From: a virus
Length of the DNA stretch: 46,286 bases
Virus record (IMG/VR): IMGVR_UViG_3300003322_000810
Span: 1-46,286 of that record
Direction: 5' to 3' (one strand)
A program made the position numbers and the translations under genes. Of this stretch, positions 1 through 8,148 are shown in pieces (the first letter of the stretch is position 1; each line of letters begins with the position of its first letter). The notes beneath the pieces were generated by a model. It made no database searches. It saw only the letters and a list, made by a program, of their open reading frames with translations, and was not told the DNA's origin.

Positions 1-154
1 TGAGGCGATGCGCAGAGCTAAGGAAAAGGCTGGATTATAGGCGGATGGCACCCCCGGTCAAGGTACTGCCTGTGTTGTATAAAATATCCAACGTGGTCAT
101 TGTCGCGCTCGCGCTATTAGAGATGCGGCAGAATGCGAAATGGTATACAGGTGG

Positions 155-183
155 TTTACATGGTTGACGCTTGGTGCTATATT
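155..183 (+). promoter_or_regulatory. Promoter of the packaging operon, predicted leaderless
   Basis: The -35 box is TTTACA (155-160). A 17-base spacer leads to a TATATT -10 box (178-183), which is preceded by TGC (extended -10). The expected +1 is base 190, the G of the GTG start of the first gene. No ribosome binding site lies before that GTG. The same layout recurs at five other genes. Bases 1-154 hold nothing else I can call except a GGTATACAG motif (142-150), which is also found at the far right end. Confidence 0.7.
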
Positions 184-189
184 TGATGC

Positions 190-846
190 GTGGTTGGAAT
201 AATTTACATTGTCCGCAACCGTGAAAACGGCAGAATTTATATAGGCCAAACAACGAAGTCACTCCTCATACGCCAGCGGCAGCATGAGAGTGAGGGACGA
301 AAAACAAATCCAAGCGGTTTACTTGATGCTGCAATAGGACAGTTCGGAGAAGATGCTTTCGATTGGGAAGTTATAGACCGCGCCAATTCCTTCGCTGAAC
401 TGAACGAAAAGGAACGGTGGTGGATCCGGTTCTTTAACTCGACGGTTCCTGAGTTTGGGTATAACACCAGGCACGGCGGATATCGAGAACGGCAGGAAGG
501 ACCACTTTGTTACCGTGAGAACCCGACGCCATCAAGTATTTATGCATATTGGTTAACCCCAGAGGAATTCAAAAACAGACCAAACCATAATTTCATAATC
601 CATAAGGATAGCGGACTTCTTTTTTGGGATGAAGAGACAGCTGCCCGATCGGTAAATAGAAATATCGAATGGGTTCGTGGAAAACTCTCTTACCGATCCG
701 AATGGGATATTTACAATTATGTTGACCCTGAGCATTACCGAAACGTAAGCAAAAGACTCATCGAAAGAAGTGAGCAGCGTCTTTCTAAGATTGATGAGCT
801 AATAAAAAATAGAGACAAAAAAAGGCAAGCCCATGACTCTGAATGA
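190..846 (+). CDS. Free-standing GIY-YIG homing endonuclease
   Basis: The N-terminus (residues 3-20) carries the GIY-YIG signature: GIIY, about ten residues, then IYIG. It is followed by an Arg-containing helix, a conserved LNEKE segment near residue 75 (likely metal-binding Glu) and an FGYN motif near 92. The family cuts a target allele so that its own gene is copied in. The C-terminal half (residues 110-218) is unrecognised and probably binds DNA. The GTG start at 190 coincides with the predicted transcription start. The gene is AT-rich compared with most of the window and overlaps the small terminase gene by 14 bases, a common neighbourhood for phage homing genes. Function as a homing enzyme is inferred. 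Confidence 0.85.
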   Translation: MVGIIYIVRNRENGRIYIGQTTKSLLIRQRQHESEGRKTNPSGLLDAAIGQFGEDAFDWEVIDRANSFAELNEKERWWIRFFNSTVPEFGYNTRHGGYRERQEGPLCYRENPTPSSIYAYWLTPEEFKNRPNHNFIIHKDSGLLFWDEETAARSVNRNIEWVRGKLSYRSEWDIYNYVDPEHYRNVSKRLIERSEQRLSKIDELIKNRDKKRQAHDSE

Positions 847-1453
847 AATTGCCGCCGCCGCCGGTGTCTCAAAAATGGCTGTATCAAAGAAAAACTTACC
901 GCATATAAAAAATCCAAATGGTACACTTTATTTCGATCCTGAAAACATTGATGTCAAAAACTATATAAATCGAACGACAAGAAACCGAGAAGTCGCTCGA
1001 CGTAATAAAGGGTCTTTAATAAAAAAAACAAAAACAACTACCATTAGATCCCAAACAGAAAAAAAGACAACTGATAATTACGCATCTGGCGAAGATGAAG
1101 ATTATCGGAATATGATTCTAAAAAATAAGAAACTTGAACTCGACATTGGTAAAACCCGCGGTGATCTTATCCCCGTCACCCTCGTAGAGCGCTGGATCAA
1201 ACACCTGTTCGACGCCGACACCACCGCACTCAAAGTCATCGCCGACCGCATCGGCAGTAACGTCGCGATGCTCGCCCGCGGTGCCGAGGACGAGGCAACG
1301 GCAGGCAACCTCGTGCGTAATCTCATCAACGACGAAATGTCCCGCGTCCTCGCCGGCATAAAGCGTGTCCAAAAAGATTTCAAGAAATCCATAGAGCCCG
1401 GTTTGTTCGACCGGGTCGAGACCGTAGACGAGTCAGAGCAGGAGGCGGTATGA
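833..1453 (+). CDS. Terminase small subunit
   Basis: A Nu1-like protein of 206 residues. Residues 2-20 (LNEIAAAAGVSKMAVS) form a helix-turn-helix that should bind the packaging site. A Lys/Thr-rich linker follows, then a helical C-terminal part (from about residue 95) ending with an acidic tail that would contact the large subunit. Position immediately ahead of the large terminase, with only the J-domain gene between, supports the call. Codon use changes sharply: the first 95 codons are AT-rich with A-runs, while from about base 1140 the gene has the GC-rich style of the structural genes. This suggests that the DNA-binding half was acquired with the adjacent homing gene. Confidence 0.8.
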   Translation: MTLNEIAAAAGVSKMAVSKKNLPHIKNPNGTLYFDPENIDVKNYINRTTRNREVARRNKGSLIKKTKTTTIRSQTEKKTTDNYASGEDEDYRNMILKNKKLELDIGKTRGDLIPVTLVERWIKHLFDADTTALKVIADRIGSNVAMLARGAEDEATAGNLVRNLINDEMSRVLAGIKRVQKDFKKSIEPGLFDRVETVDESEQEAV

Positions 1454-2073
1454 ATCCGTATGAAGTCCTCGGTGTTGACCGAACGGCGAACGACGACTGG
1501 ATCAAGAAAGCGTACCGCGACCTATCAAAAGTCCATCACCCCGACAAAGGCGGCGACCCCAAACAATTCGATCTCATAACCAAGGCGTATAACATCCTCA
1601 TCGACCCCGAACGCCGTGCCCGCTACGACGCCACCGGAGAGACCGAGAACAAACCAGATCCCATAGAGACCGCCGCTCGCCAACAGTTCTTCGCCATGTG
1701 CGAGGAGCTATTCTTCAAAAACGGCAGTGTGAATTTTACGGAAAACATGAAGGCGTTCAAACAGCAGTCACAAGCTCACCTCGACAAACAACGCGCCGAC
1801 AACGAACGAACCAGGACCCGCGCTGAGGAAGCCCGAGAGCGCATCAAAAAATCGCCAGCCGAAAATGACCTGCTCGGTGGACTCATTCAACAAAAGCTTG
1901 ATGAATGCGCGCGAGCCGAAGTAAACATCGACCAAGCACAAAAGATATTTGACCGCGCCTATGAGTTGTGGGCCGAGTACGAGATTGACGACTCGAAGGC
2001 GCCAGTGCGGCAATATATGCAGCAGGGCATGATTTTTGTTGGTGGGTCGACCACGGCCACGGGTGGATTTTGA
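1450..2073 (+). CDS. J-domain (DnaJ-like) co-chaperone protein
   Basis: Residues 1-65 are a canonical J domain: the start NPYEVLGVD, the basic helix II, the HPD motif at residues 30-32, then helix III and the RRARYD end. The HPD loop stimulates the ATPase of host DnaK. The remainder (about 70-207) is highly charged and helical, probably coiled coil, with no zinc-finger or client-binding domain of DnaJ. The start overlaps the small terminase stop (ATGA) and the stop overlaps the TTG start of the large terminase, so the three genes are translationally coupled. I infer that it recruits DnaK to terminase or capsid assembly; the client is unknown. Confidence 0.85.
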   Translation: MNPYEVLGVDRTANDDWIKKAYRDLSKVHHPDKGGDPKQFDLITKAYNILIDPERRARYDATGETENKPDPIETAARQQFFAMCEELFFKNGSVNFTENMKAFKQQSQAHLDKQRADNERTRTRAEEARERIKKSPAENDLLGGLIQQKLDECARAEVNIDQAQKIFDRAYELWAEYEIDDSKAPVRQYMQQGMIFVGGSTTATGGF

Positions 2074-4082
2074 GCACCATCATCGACCCCATCCAGTCCG
2101 ACTACGACCACCTCGACCGCCTTATCGAGCAAAAACCAATCTATCCCCCGCCGCCGCTCATATCCGAGTGGGTGCAAGGTCGCCGAGTACTCCCACCAGG
2201 CACGCCATTCCCCGGCCCATGGGACAACGCCAAGACCCCGTACTTCGTCGAGATCATGGATGCGCTCAGCCCGAATTCACCCGTGCAGCACGTCGTCCTC
2301 ATGAAATCCCGCAAGGTCGGCGCCACCACGATGGCCGAAAACGTCGTCGGGTACTTTATTGAGAACCCATCACCGATCGAGTATGTGACCGCTACACAAG
2401 ACCTTGCGAAAGACTGGGCAACCTCAAAACTCCCGGCGATGCTCACGTCTTGCAAACTCCAGGGCCGCATCACAACATCGAATACCGAGAATGCGAAGTC
2501 CCGCCGAACCGGCGATACCACCTTCCGGAAAGAGTTTTTCGGCGGCGTGCTGGACATAACAAGCTTCGAGTCCAAAAAAGCCCAACGCGCGGGAGACTAC
2601 CGCGTCCTCATCCGCGACGAGATAGACGGCGTCAAAGCCCAGCTCTCAAGCGGTGAGGGAAATGTCCTGGAGGTCAACGAGGGCCATACAATGAGTTGGG
2701 GCGACCGCCGTAAGATTCTCGACTTCTCGTCCCCCACCACCATCGACGACTCGAATATCTGGCAGTACTTCCTCATCGGCGATCAGCGAAAATTCCATCT
2801 ACCTTGCCCGCATTGCGATACCGGCCAAGAACTTCTATTCGGCAACCCCGACGGCGAGGACGCCACCGATTACGGACTCAAGGGAGTTTTCGACGACGAA
2901 GGCAACATCACCGATTGCTATTACCTCTGCCACCACTGCCACAAACCGATAAAAAACCACCAAAAATCATGGATGCTCGACCGCGGTATCTGGCGTCCGG
3001 ATCGAGTTACCCGCGACCCGACCTACCGGAGCTACCACATATCGTCGCTATATGCCCCGGCTGATATGTTCTCGTGGTTATCGCTCTACAAAAAATACTT
3101 GAAGTCCATCGAAGATCCCGACAATATCGACGACGGGCGCCGGAGTTTTGAGAACCTCTATCTCGGCCTACCCTTCAAAGAGTCCGGCGTCCGCCCGAAA
3201 ATCGAGAACCCCAACGACCGGGTTGGTAATTATGCCCGAGGCACAATCCCCGAAGGCGTGATTTATCTCACCATGGCCGTCGACGTGCAGACAGGTAAAA
3301 AGAACCCGCGCCTTGAGCTCCAAGTCTTAGGCATCGGACTCGGTTATCGAACATGGGTCATCGACTATGTAATCCTCACCGGCGACACGGAGCACACCGA
3401 TACCGAGGGCGGTGCATGGCCAAAACTCCACGAGTGGATTGTAAACGAGAGTAAGTTCACCGACTGGCGCGGCCGAACCTTCCGGCCCGTCATCGGCTTC
3501 ATCGACTCGTCAGACGGGAACGTCATGGAGACTGTATACCAGTTCTGCGCAGCGCACAAAAACCTGTTTCCCTCAAAGGGACAGCAAACCATCCGCGCGA
3601 GCCACGAGAAAAAAGAAAACTCCGACGACCCACTCCGCAACGAAATGAAATACGGTTTCACCCGCATCGGCCAGTCCGACCGGTTCCTCTATCGGGTATC
3701 GACGAACCACTATAAGCGCGTGATCTTCTCAAACCTCAGCGTCGAGCGGGTCGGCTACCCGGATGAGAACAAGGTCCAGCGGGCACACTTTATCGATTTT
3801 CCATCAGATTTCACCGATGCATACTTCGACGGCCTTATATCCGAGGAGCTGCGCGCCGATGGTGCCTACTACAAAATCCATGAGCGGAATGAACCATTGG
3901 ACACGTTCGTCTATGCTCTCTGCGCCTCCGACGTCTGGCTCGACGACCAAGTGCGCCGCGCACAGGAGAACTGGAAGCGTCAGCATCCCGAGGCAACGAA
4001 AGACGATATCGCTAAAATCAATGGCTGGATGGCTCTTGAGAGCCTGAAAAAACAATTGGATATGCAGGTTGTGGGGAGGTAG
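2070..4082 (+). CDS. Terminase large subunit (GpA family)
   Basis: A 670-residue packaging ATPase/nuclease. The ATPase domain shows a Walker A-like SRKVGATT (residues 80-87) and a Walker B ending in RDE (183-184). A zinc ribbon follows near residues 245-285 (CPHC and CHHC). The nuclease domain begins with MAVDVQ near 405, the usual first metal-binding Asp of this family. The length matches lambda gpA (641 aa). The TTG start at 2070 overlaps the preceding TGA. With the small subunit it should cut concatemers at the packaging site and pump DNA into proheads. Confidence 0.95.
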   Translation: MSTIIDPIQSDYDHLDRLIEQKPIYPPPPLISEWVQGRRVLPPGTPFPGPWDNAKTPYFVEIMDALSPNSPVQHVVLMKSRKVGATTMAENVVGYFIENPSPIEYVTATQDLAKDWATSKLPAMLTSCKLQGRITTSNTENAKSRRTGDTTFRKEFFGGVLDITSFESKKAQRAGDYRVLIRDEIDGVKAQLSSGEGNVLEVNEGHTMSWGDRRKILDFSSPTTIDDSNIWQYFLIGDQRKFHLPCPHCDTGQELLFGNPDGEDATDYGLKGVFDDEGNITDCYYLCHHCHKPIKNHQKSWMLDRGIWRPDRVTRDPTYRSYHISSLYAPADMFSWLSLYKKYLKSIEDPDNIDDGRRSFENLYLGLPFKESGVRPKIENPNDRVGNYARGTIPEGVIYLTMAVDVQTGKKNPRLELQVLGIGLGYRTWVIDYVILTGDTEHTDTEGGAWPKLHEWIVNESKFTDWRGRTFRPVIGFIDSSDGNVMETVYQFCAAHKNLFPSKGQQTIRASHEKKENSDDPLRNEMKYGFTRIGQSDRFLYRVSTNHYKRVIFSNLSVERVGYPDENKVQRAHFIDFPSDFTDAYFDGLISEELRADGAYYKIHERNEPLDTFVYALCASDVWLDDQVRRAQENWKRQHPEATKDDIAKINGWMALESLKKQLDMQVVGR

Positions 4083-4085
4083 AGT

Positions 4086-4295
4086 ATGGCCAGTTTAGGC
4101 GAAGAATTGCCAAAAGAACAGGCGCGAGTTCGGGAGTTGATACGGCAGTATCGAGACCCAATAATGAATGGCGCGGGAGAAATTGCCGCTCGAATGATGG
4201 AGGCATCATTGCAAAATGCTGACCGCGCAGTCATGAGCGGCGACGTTGTGTCGATGATCCAAGCCTATGAGGATCTGAAAGGATTCACGGGGTGA
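4086..4295 (+). CDS. Small conserved phage protein between terminase and portal
   Basis: A 69-residue, mostly helical protein starting MASLGEELPKEQARVREL. Short proteins with this opening are frequently found downstream of GpA-type terminases in lambda-like head clusters. Their role is not established. It starts 3 bases after the terminase stop with GGAGG just upstream, so it belongs to the same operon. Confidence 0.7.
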   Translation: MASLGEELPKEQARVRELIRQYRDPIMNGAGEIAARMMEASLQNADRAVMSGDVVSMIQAYEDLKGFTG

Positions 4296-4298
4296 AAT

Positions 4299-4329
4299 AA
4301 AAAACCCCGCCACGGCTGAAATGGCGGGG
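4299..4329 (-). terminator. Rho-independent terminator, minus strand
   Basis: An 8-bp perfect stem (4305-4312 with 4322-4329, CCCCGCCA/TGGCGGGG) with a 9-base loop. The run of six T falls on the minus strand (4304-4299), so it terminates leftward transcription. It may also weakly stop the rightward packaging operon. Confidence 0.65.
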
Positions 4330-4376
4330 CCGGCTCATGAGCCGCGCTCGCGCTGGATACGAGCGGAAAAGGAGGT
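4299..4376 (-). ncRNA. Candidate reverse-strand small RNA with an anti-Shine-Dalgarno segment
   Basis: A minus-strand promoter (4383-4412) and a minus-strand terminator (4299-4329) bracket about 78 bases with no plausible protein. Near its 5' end the RNA would read TACCTCCTTTT, which is complementary to strong ribosome binding sites. It would also contain a perfect 14-base palindrome (4331-4344). A regulatory RNA acting on AGGAGG sites is an inference. The alternative is a plus-strand ribosome binding site (4371-4376) that happens to lack a start codon. Confidence 0.4.
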
Positions 4377-4382
4377 ACTGTC

Positions 4383-4412
4383 ATAATACCACGCGGGTAC
4401 CTCGGAAATCAA
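4383..4412 (-). promoter_or_regulatory. Reverse promoter with flanking inverted repeat
   Basis: Minus strand: -35 TTGATT (4412-4407), an 18-base spacer and -10 TATTAT (4388-4383). A 7-bp inverted repeat, GAGGTAC (4372-4378) and GTACCTC (4397-4403), flanks the -10 box and could be an operator. Confidence 0.45.
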
Positions 4413-4497
4413 ACCCAACGAAAACATGAAAAATATACAAGATGTTTGATTTTTCCCCACCGTTATGATTACTCTCTGGTATGCGCTGGAGACACCC

Positions 4498-4833
4498 ATG
4501 AGCTCATTGTCCGACGGCCTTGACCCAAACACCGGGAATATCCCCGGCCAGATCATGAACTCTCTCCCGTCGAATGTGGCTGCCCATTATTTGGATCGCC
4601 TAAACTTCTGGCGGGCAAAGCTCGCTATCCTTGATGCATCCTATGACAAAATCGCATCCAGTAGCCTCGATGAGTATACCCTCACATCCGGCGATGGTAT
4701 GACCCGCGCCAAGCGACGAAACCTTAAAGAGATGGGCGGCGAACTCGCGTTCGTCGAGTCACGCGTTCAGTATTTCCATATGAAACTCTATGGCCGTGGC
4801 GTCATGACCCAGCGTTTCCGGCGGAAGGGCTAA
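4498..4833 (+). CDS. Putative gpW-like head-tail connector protein
   Basis: 111 residues. The ATG at 4498 is preferred because GGAG sits 6 bases upstream, whereas the ATG at 4465 has no ribosome binding site. The middle shows a short beta hairpin region (DEYTLTSGDGMTRAKRRNL) typical in layout of gpW-like connectors. The position, directly ahead of the portal gene as lambda W is, supports this. No residue-level proof; a head-tail joining role is inferred. Confidence 0.5.
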   Translation: MSSLSDGLDPNTGNIPGQIMNSLPSNVAAHYLDRLNFWRAKLAILDASYDKIASSSLDEYTLTSGDGMTRAKRRNLKEMGGELAFVESRVQYFHMKLYGRGVMTQRFRRKG

Positions 4834-4835
4834 CC

Positions 4836-6623
4836 GTGGCTAAACAAACCCTAATCCAACGAATCTTCGGAATACAGCCTAAAAACACTGCGACTACGGA
4901 TCCGAACGATCCCCAATGGTACCGCGACCGCGCCGCCGCCCTCACCGAACTCGACAAAGAATACCCGGGCGCAATAAACCTGGTTCGAAACCAAGCCGCC
5001 CGCGATACCATCCATCAAATCAAGGCCGGTATAAACGTCGGAGTACCCGGTGTCTTTGGCTCATGGTCGCGATCCGCAGGCGCGAAATTCCCCGGCGGCC
5101 TATCAAATGCCTATGGTGGAATAACGTTTAACAACTGGCAGCTCCGCCAACAGGCACGCGATGTCTACGAGGACTCAGTACAAGCCCGCGCCATGGTTGA
5201 CCGATTCGCAGATACCGTCGTCGACTCTGGTCTCACCGTCGAGCCCGAGCCAATGGCGCAAATACTCGGCATCACCCAAGAGGCCGCGCAAGCATGGAGT
5301 GAGCGTACCCGAACAGCCTTCGACATGTGGGCCAAACAAAAAAACCAACACCGCGCGGGGCTGTTCAATTTCTACCAAATCCAACGCCTCATCGCGATTT
5401 ACGACGAGCGCGATAACGACACTTTCATGCGCCTGTTCTACTCGGACGACCGCGCGCTCATAAACCCGCTGCAATTCGAAATCCTGGACACAAACCAGAT
5501 ACGCGGCGACGCCGTTACCTCAACAATTCTCGTCGGTCGTTTCTACGACGGCATCGAGCGCGATGACTCTGGCATCGAGACCATGTATCACATTTGGGTC
5601 CAGAATAACGCGCCGTCCTACACCCCGGTAGATATTCCCCGTATCGGCCCGGGTGGCAAACGCAACATGCTCCATGGTTTCGTCCCCACCTACGGCGGAC
5701 AAGGCCGCGGACTCTCCGGGCTCGGAAACACCTTACAAGAGTTCGAGCAACTGACCGACCTTGAGCAAGCGACGGTCATAAAAGCCATCAACCATGCCTC
5801 TATAAACATGTACGTCAAACCAAGCCAGACTGCACCCAGCTCGAATCCCTTCGACCAACTTGGCGTCATGGGCCAAGGCGTGTCGTCAATCCAGGTCGGC
5901 GCACCAGGCTCGTCAAGCGTCGGCAATGCCGCCATGATCTCGTCCCCCACTGTAACCATGACCCCCATCGAGGAGGCCGCGTTCCGGCAGCCCGGCATCA
6001 ACGTATTCAGCCTCGACATGGGCGAGGATCTTGTCCCCTTTGACTCAAAAACCCCGAGCGAGACCTACGGCGCGTTTGTAGACGCCTTTTGCTCCTACCT
6101 CTGCGCCGCCCGTGGTATGCCGCTTGAGGTTTTGCTCATGCGTTTCAACGCGAACTACTCCGCCTCCCGCGCGGCCATCCTCCTCTTCTGGCGCGTCGCC
6201 TGCATGAAACGTGACTTTATGGACTCGAATTTCATCGGCCCTGTCTACGAGGAGTGGTTGTCTTGCGAGGTCGCAGCCGGCCGTATTAGCGCACCAGGCT
6301 GGACCGACCCGATACTTCGCGCCGCATGGTGCTCGCACCGCCTCAACGGCACCCCGATGCCAAACATCGACCCAAGCCAAACCGCCGAAGCCGACCAGAA
6401 ACTTATCAGCATGGGCGCAAAAACCCTCGACGACGTGGCACGCGAAACGAACGGCAGCTCCGGAAAAGCCAACCGCGCCGCGATTACCAAGCAATTCGAG
6501 GAAATGCGTGGCGCCGGCGTCGCCCCCTGGCTCGTGCAGTCTCAACAGCAAAATAACCCCGGATTCGGTGAAAAACCCGCAAATAACCCAAGCAAATCGG
6601 AAAAAACAGGAGTTTCCAAATGA
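4836..6623 (+). CDS. Portal protein (lambda gpB family)
   Basis: 595 residues. The N-terminal region, a central part with RALINPLQFEILD and a DFMDSNFIGPVYEEWL segment, and a C-terminal SRAAILLFWR helix match lambda-type portals. The portal forms the dodecameric ring at one capsid vertex, through which the terminase packages DNA and to which the neck attaches. It starts with GTG 2 bases after the connector stop. The last about 40 residues (Gln/Asn/Pro-rich) look disordered. Unlike lambda, the protease gene does not follow directly; 3.2 kb of small genes intervene. Confidence 0.92.
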   Translation: MAKQTLIQRIFGIQPKNTATTDPNDPQWYRDRAAALTELDKEYPGAINLVRNQAARDTIHQIKAGINVGVPGVFGSWSRSAGAKFPGGLSNAYGGITFNNWQLRQQARDVYEDSVQARAMVDRFADTVVDSGLTVEPEPMAQILGITQEAAQAWSERTRTAFDMWAKQKNQHRAGLFNFYQIQRLIAIYDERDNDTFMRLFYSDDRALINPLQFEILDTNQIRGDAVTSTILVGRFYDGIERDDSGIETMYHIWVQNNAPSYTPVDIPRIGPGGKRNMLHGFVPTYGGQGRGLSGLGNTLQEFEQLTDLEQATVIKAINHASINMYVKPSQTAPSSNPFDQLGVMGQGVSSIQVGAPGSSSVGNAAMISSPTVTMTPIEEAAFRQPGINVFSLDMGEDLVPFDSKTPSETYGAFVDAFCSYLCAARGMPLEVLLMRFNANYSASRAAILLFWRVACMKRDFMDSNFIGPVYEEWLSCEVAAGRISAPGWTDPILRAAWCSHRLNGTPMPNIDPSQTAEADQKLISMGAKTLDDVARETNGSSGKANRAAITKQFEEMRGAGVAPWLVQSQQQNNPGFGEKPANNPSKSEKTGVSK

Positions 6624-6991
6624 GTAAAATTCGTGACTTGGTATTGGCTATGCCCCGCCTCTGCGGTGTCGAACAACACGAGCGGTGGTCAAAAATGTTC
6701 GAGCTGGTCTACGACCACGAGGCTGCGAATAAGGAAAGTGTATTCGCCCGTGACCCGAATGAGGATTTCGATACTCGTACCGAGGTTCTCCGTGGAATTT
6801 TCGGCGTCGTGAACGATTCTGATAAAGCCGATTACATCTGGTGGCTACTTGAGGTCTGCGATTTTGCCATTCAGGGGAAAATTAGCGATGAAGAAAAATC
6901 GGAAATATCCGCCCGCGATGGCGAATATCTGGAAGTTGACGCCATCCTGAAACCGTCCGAGGCCGTCATTCAAACTTTTTGGGCGCCATGA
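6620..6991 (+). CDS. Hypothetical protein downstream of portal
   Basis: 123 residues, acidic, soluble, no signal or membrane segment. No family recognised. Contains several Trp/Tyr-rich stretches (KADYIWWLLEV) suggesting a compact fold. It overlaps the portal stop by 4 bases and the next gene by 4 bases, so it is co-translated with them. Confidence 0.6.
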   Translation: MSKIRDLVLAMPRLCGVEQHERWSKMFELVYDHEAANKESVFARDPNEDFDTRTEVLRGIFGVVNDSDKADYIWWLLEVCDFAIQGKISDEEKSEISARDGEYLEVDAILKPSEAVIQTFWAP

Positions 6992-7533
6992 TTTCGTTAC
7001 AAAAGCGCGTAGCCATAGCGATCACCGCGTTATCTGCGGTGACGCTCATCGGAAATATAGCCCGCCCGCAACCCGAACTCATATATCACACGATATTAAG
7101 TATAATTGAGGCATCAGCCGGGATTGTAATATTCGGGTTGTCGTTTTTCTTTGAAAACGTCACCATGAAGATTTCTCAGGTTTTTATGATTCTCATGGTC
7201 GGATCAACGACCGCACTTATCCCCGATAACGAAATTCCTCAAATCGTTTTCGGCGTCATTCTTATTTTGATTTCCATAAATCTTGCATGGTCCTATGATT
7301 TCTTCGACAAAAAACCGGTAGTAGCCTTGATTTTTTCGATGGTCATTCTCACCGGGATCATGTCTTTTTTACAATCATCGATCATAACAGGCTCCGCGAC
7401 CGCGCTCGGAATCGCGGTCGCCGCCGCTATTTTTTGGACAATTAGTTATGATAAGGTTAGGCGATTGCAGGAAATCGCACGCCGTGCCATGGATTTGGCG
7501 AAGCGCGCGGACCCAGGGGATGAAAATGGATGA
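6988..7533 (+). CDS. Multi-pass membrane protein
   Basis: About 181 residues with five or six hydrophobic helices spread over residues 10-155 and a basic C-terminal tail. I chose the ATG at 6988 because it overlaps the upstream stop (ATGA); a TTG at 6979 is possible. No family recognised. It heads a row of small membrane proteins that ends in lysis genes, so a role in lysis or in altering the host membrane is possible but unproven. Confidence 0.6.
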   Translation: MISLQKRVAIAITALSAVTLIGNIARPQPELIYHTILSIIEASAGIVIFGLSFFFENVTMKISQVFMILMVGSTTALIPDNEIPQIVFGVILILISINLAWSYDFFDKKPVVALIFSMVILTGIMSFLQSSIITGSATALGIAVAAAIFWTISYDKVRRLQEIARRAMDLAKRADPGDENG

Positions 7534-7849
7534 TAAAGAACTCAAGCAATGGCGGGAAGACTATATCCGGCTGGAACAGGATTACCGCCGGGAGGTTCCG
7601 GAAATGAAGCAAAAACAAATTCTCCATGCCAACGCGATCAATGAGCTACAAACAGCAGAGGCAAACAGAAAACAAAATACAGCAGAGATCGCCGACGCCT
7701 CGATAGAGCGATGGATGAAACAGAAGGGCCGCCGCCTTGAGCGCTGGACCCCGATAATTGTGCAGCTTATCATCGCCGCCGGAGTCCTCGGCGTCGCCTA
7801 TATCGGCTATCTTGGAATCATTGCGCAACTGAAAGGAATTATCCCATGA
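7526..7849 (+). CDS. Coiled-coil protein with one C-terminal membrane helix
   Basis: 107 residues. The ATG at 7526 has AGGGGA 5 bases upstream and is preferred over starts further upstream. Residues 1-70 are charged and predicted coiled coil. One hydrophobic segment lies near residues 78-98 (IIVQLIIAAGVLGVAYIGYLGII). This N-in layout resembles small phage holin-associated or haemolysin XhlA-like proteins, but no decisive motif is seen. It overlaps both neighbouring genes by 4-8 bases. Confidence 0.6.
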   Translation: MDDKELKQWREDYIRLEQDYRREVPEMKQKQILHANAINELQTAEANRKQNTAEIADASIERWMKQKGRRLERWTPIIVQLIIAAGVLGVAYIGYLGIIAQLKGIIP

Positions 7850-8148
7850 CCCCAGAACAATGGCTCGCATCAGGAATTTCATGTCTCGTTTGTAGCGGCC
7901 TCACCGTCCTACTCATGCAGGTTGTAAAAAAATACGACCCCGATCAAAAACTGCGGTCACTCCGATTGCTTATTGTTTTTGCCGCAGCCATGATAAGTTC
8001 GTTTGTCGTTTTTCTCGCCGGCGCGTTCCCGATTGAGCATATACCACTTCAGGTCACCGCGACATTCACGATCGCGACACTTTTTCACTCTTGGATCTTG
8101 CATGCCATCGAGAAAAAATTGAAAGAAAAAACAGGGGCAATAAAGTGA
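7846..8148 (+). CDS. Putative holin (three membrane helices)
   Basis: 100 residues with hydrophobic segments near 8-27, 41-62 and 69-88 and a strongly basic C-terminus (KKLKEKTGAIK), as in class I holins. It sits directly upstream of the putative endolysin gene, which overlaps it by 4 bases (GTGA). Holins permeabilise the inner membrane at a set time so that endolysin reaches the wall. The assignment rests on topology and neighbours, not on a family match. Confidence 0.6.
   Translation: MTPEQWLASGISCLVCSGLTVLLMQVVKKYDPDQKLRSLRLLIVFAAAMISSFVVFLAGAFPIEHIPLQVTATFTIATLFHSWILHAIEKKLKEKTGAIK

Noticed and set aside
4338-4430. A 30-codon basic plus-strand frame in the 4296-4497 gap
   Set aside because: No ribosome site before its ATG, which lies in a palindrome; the reverse RNA cassette explains the region better.
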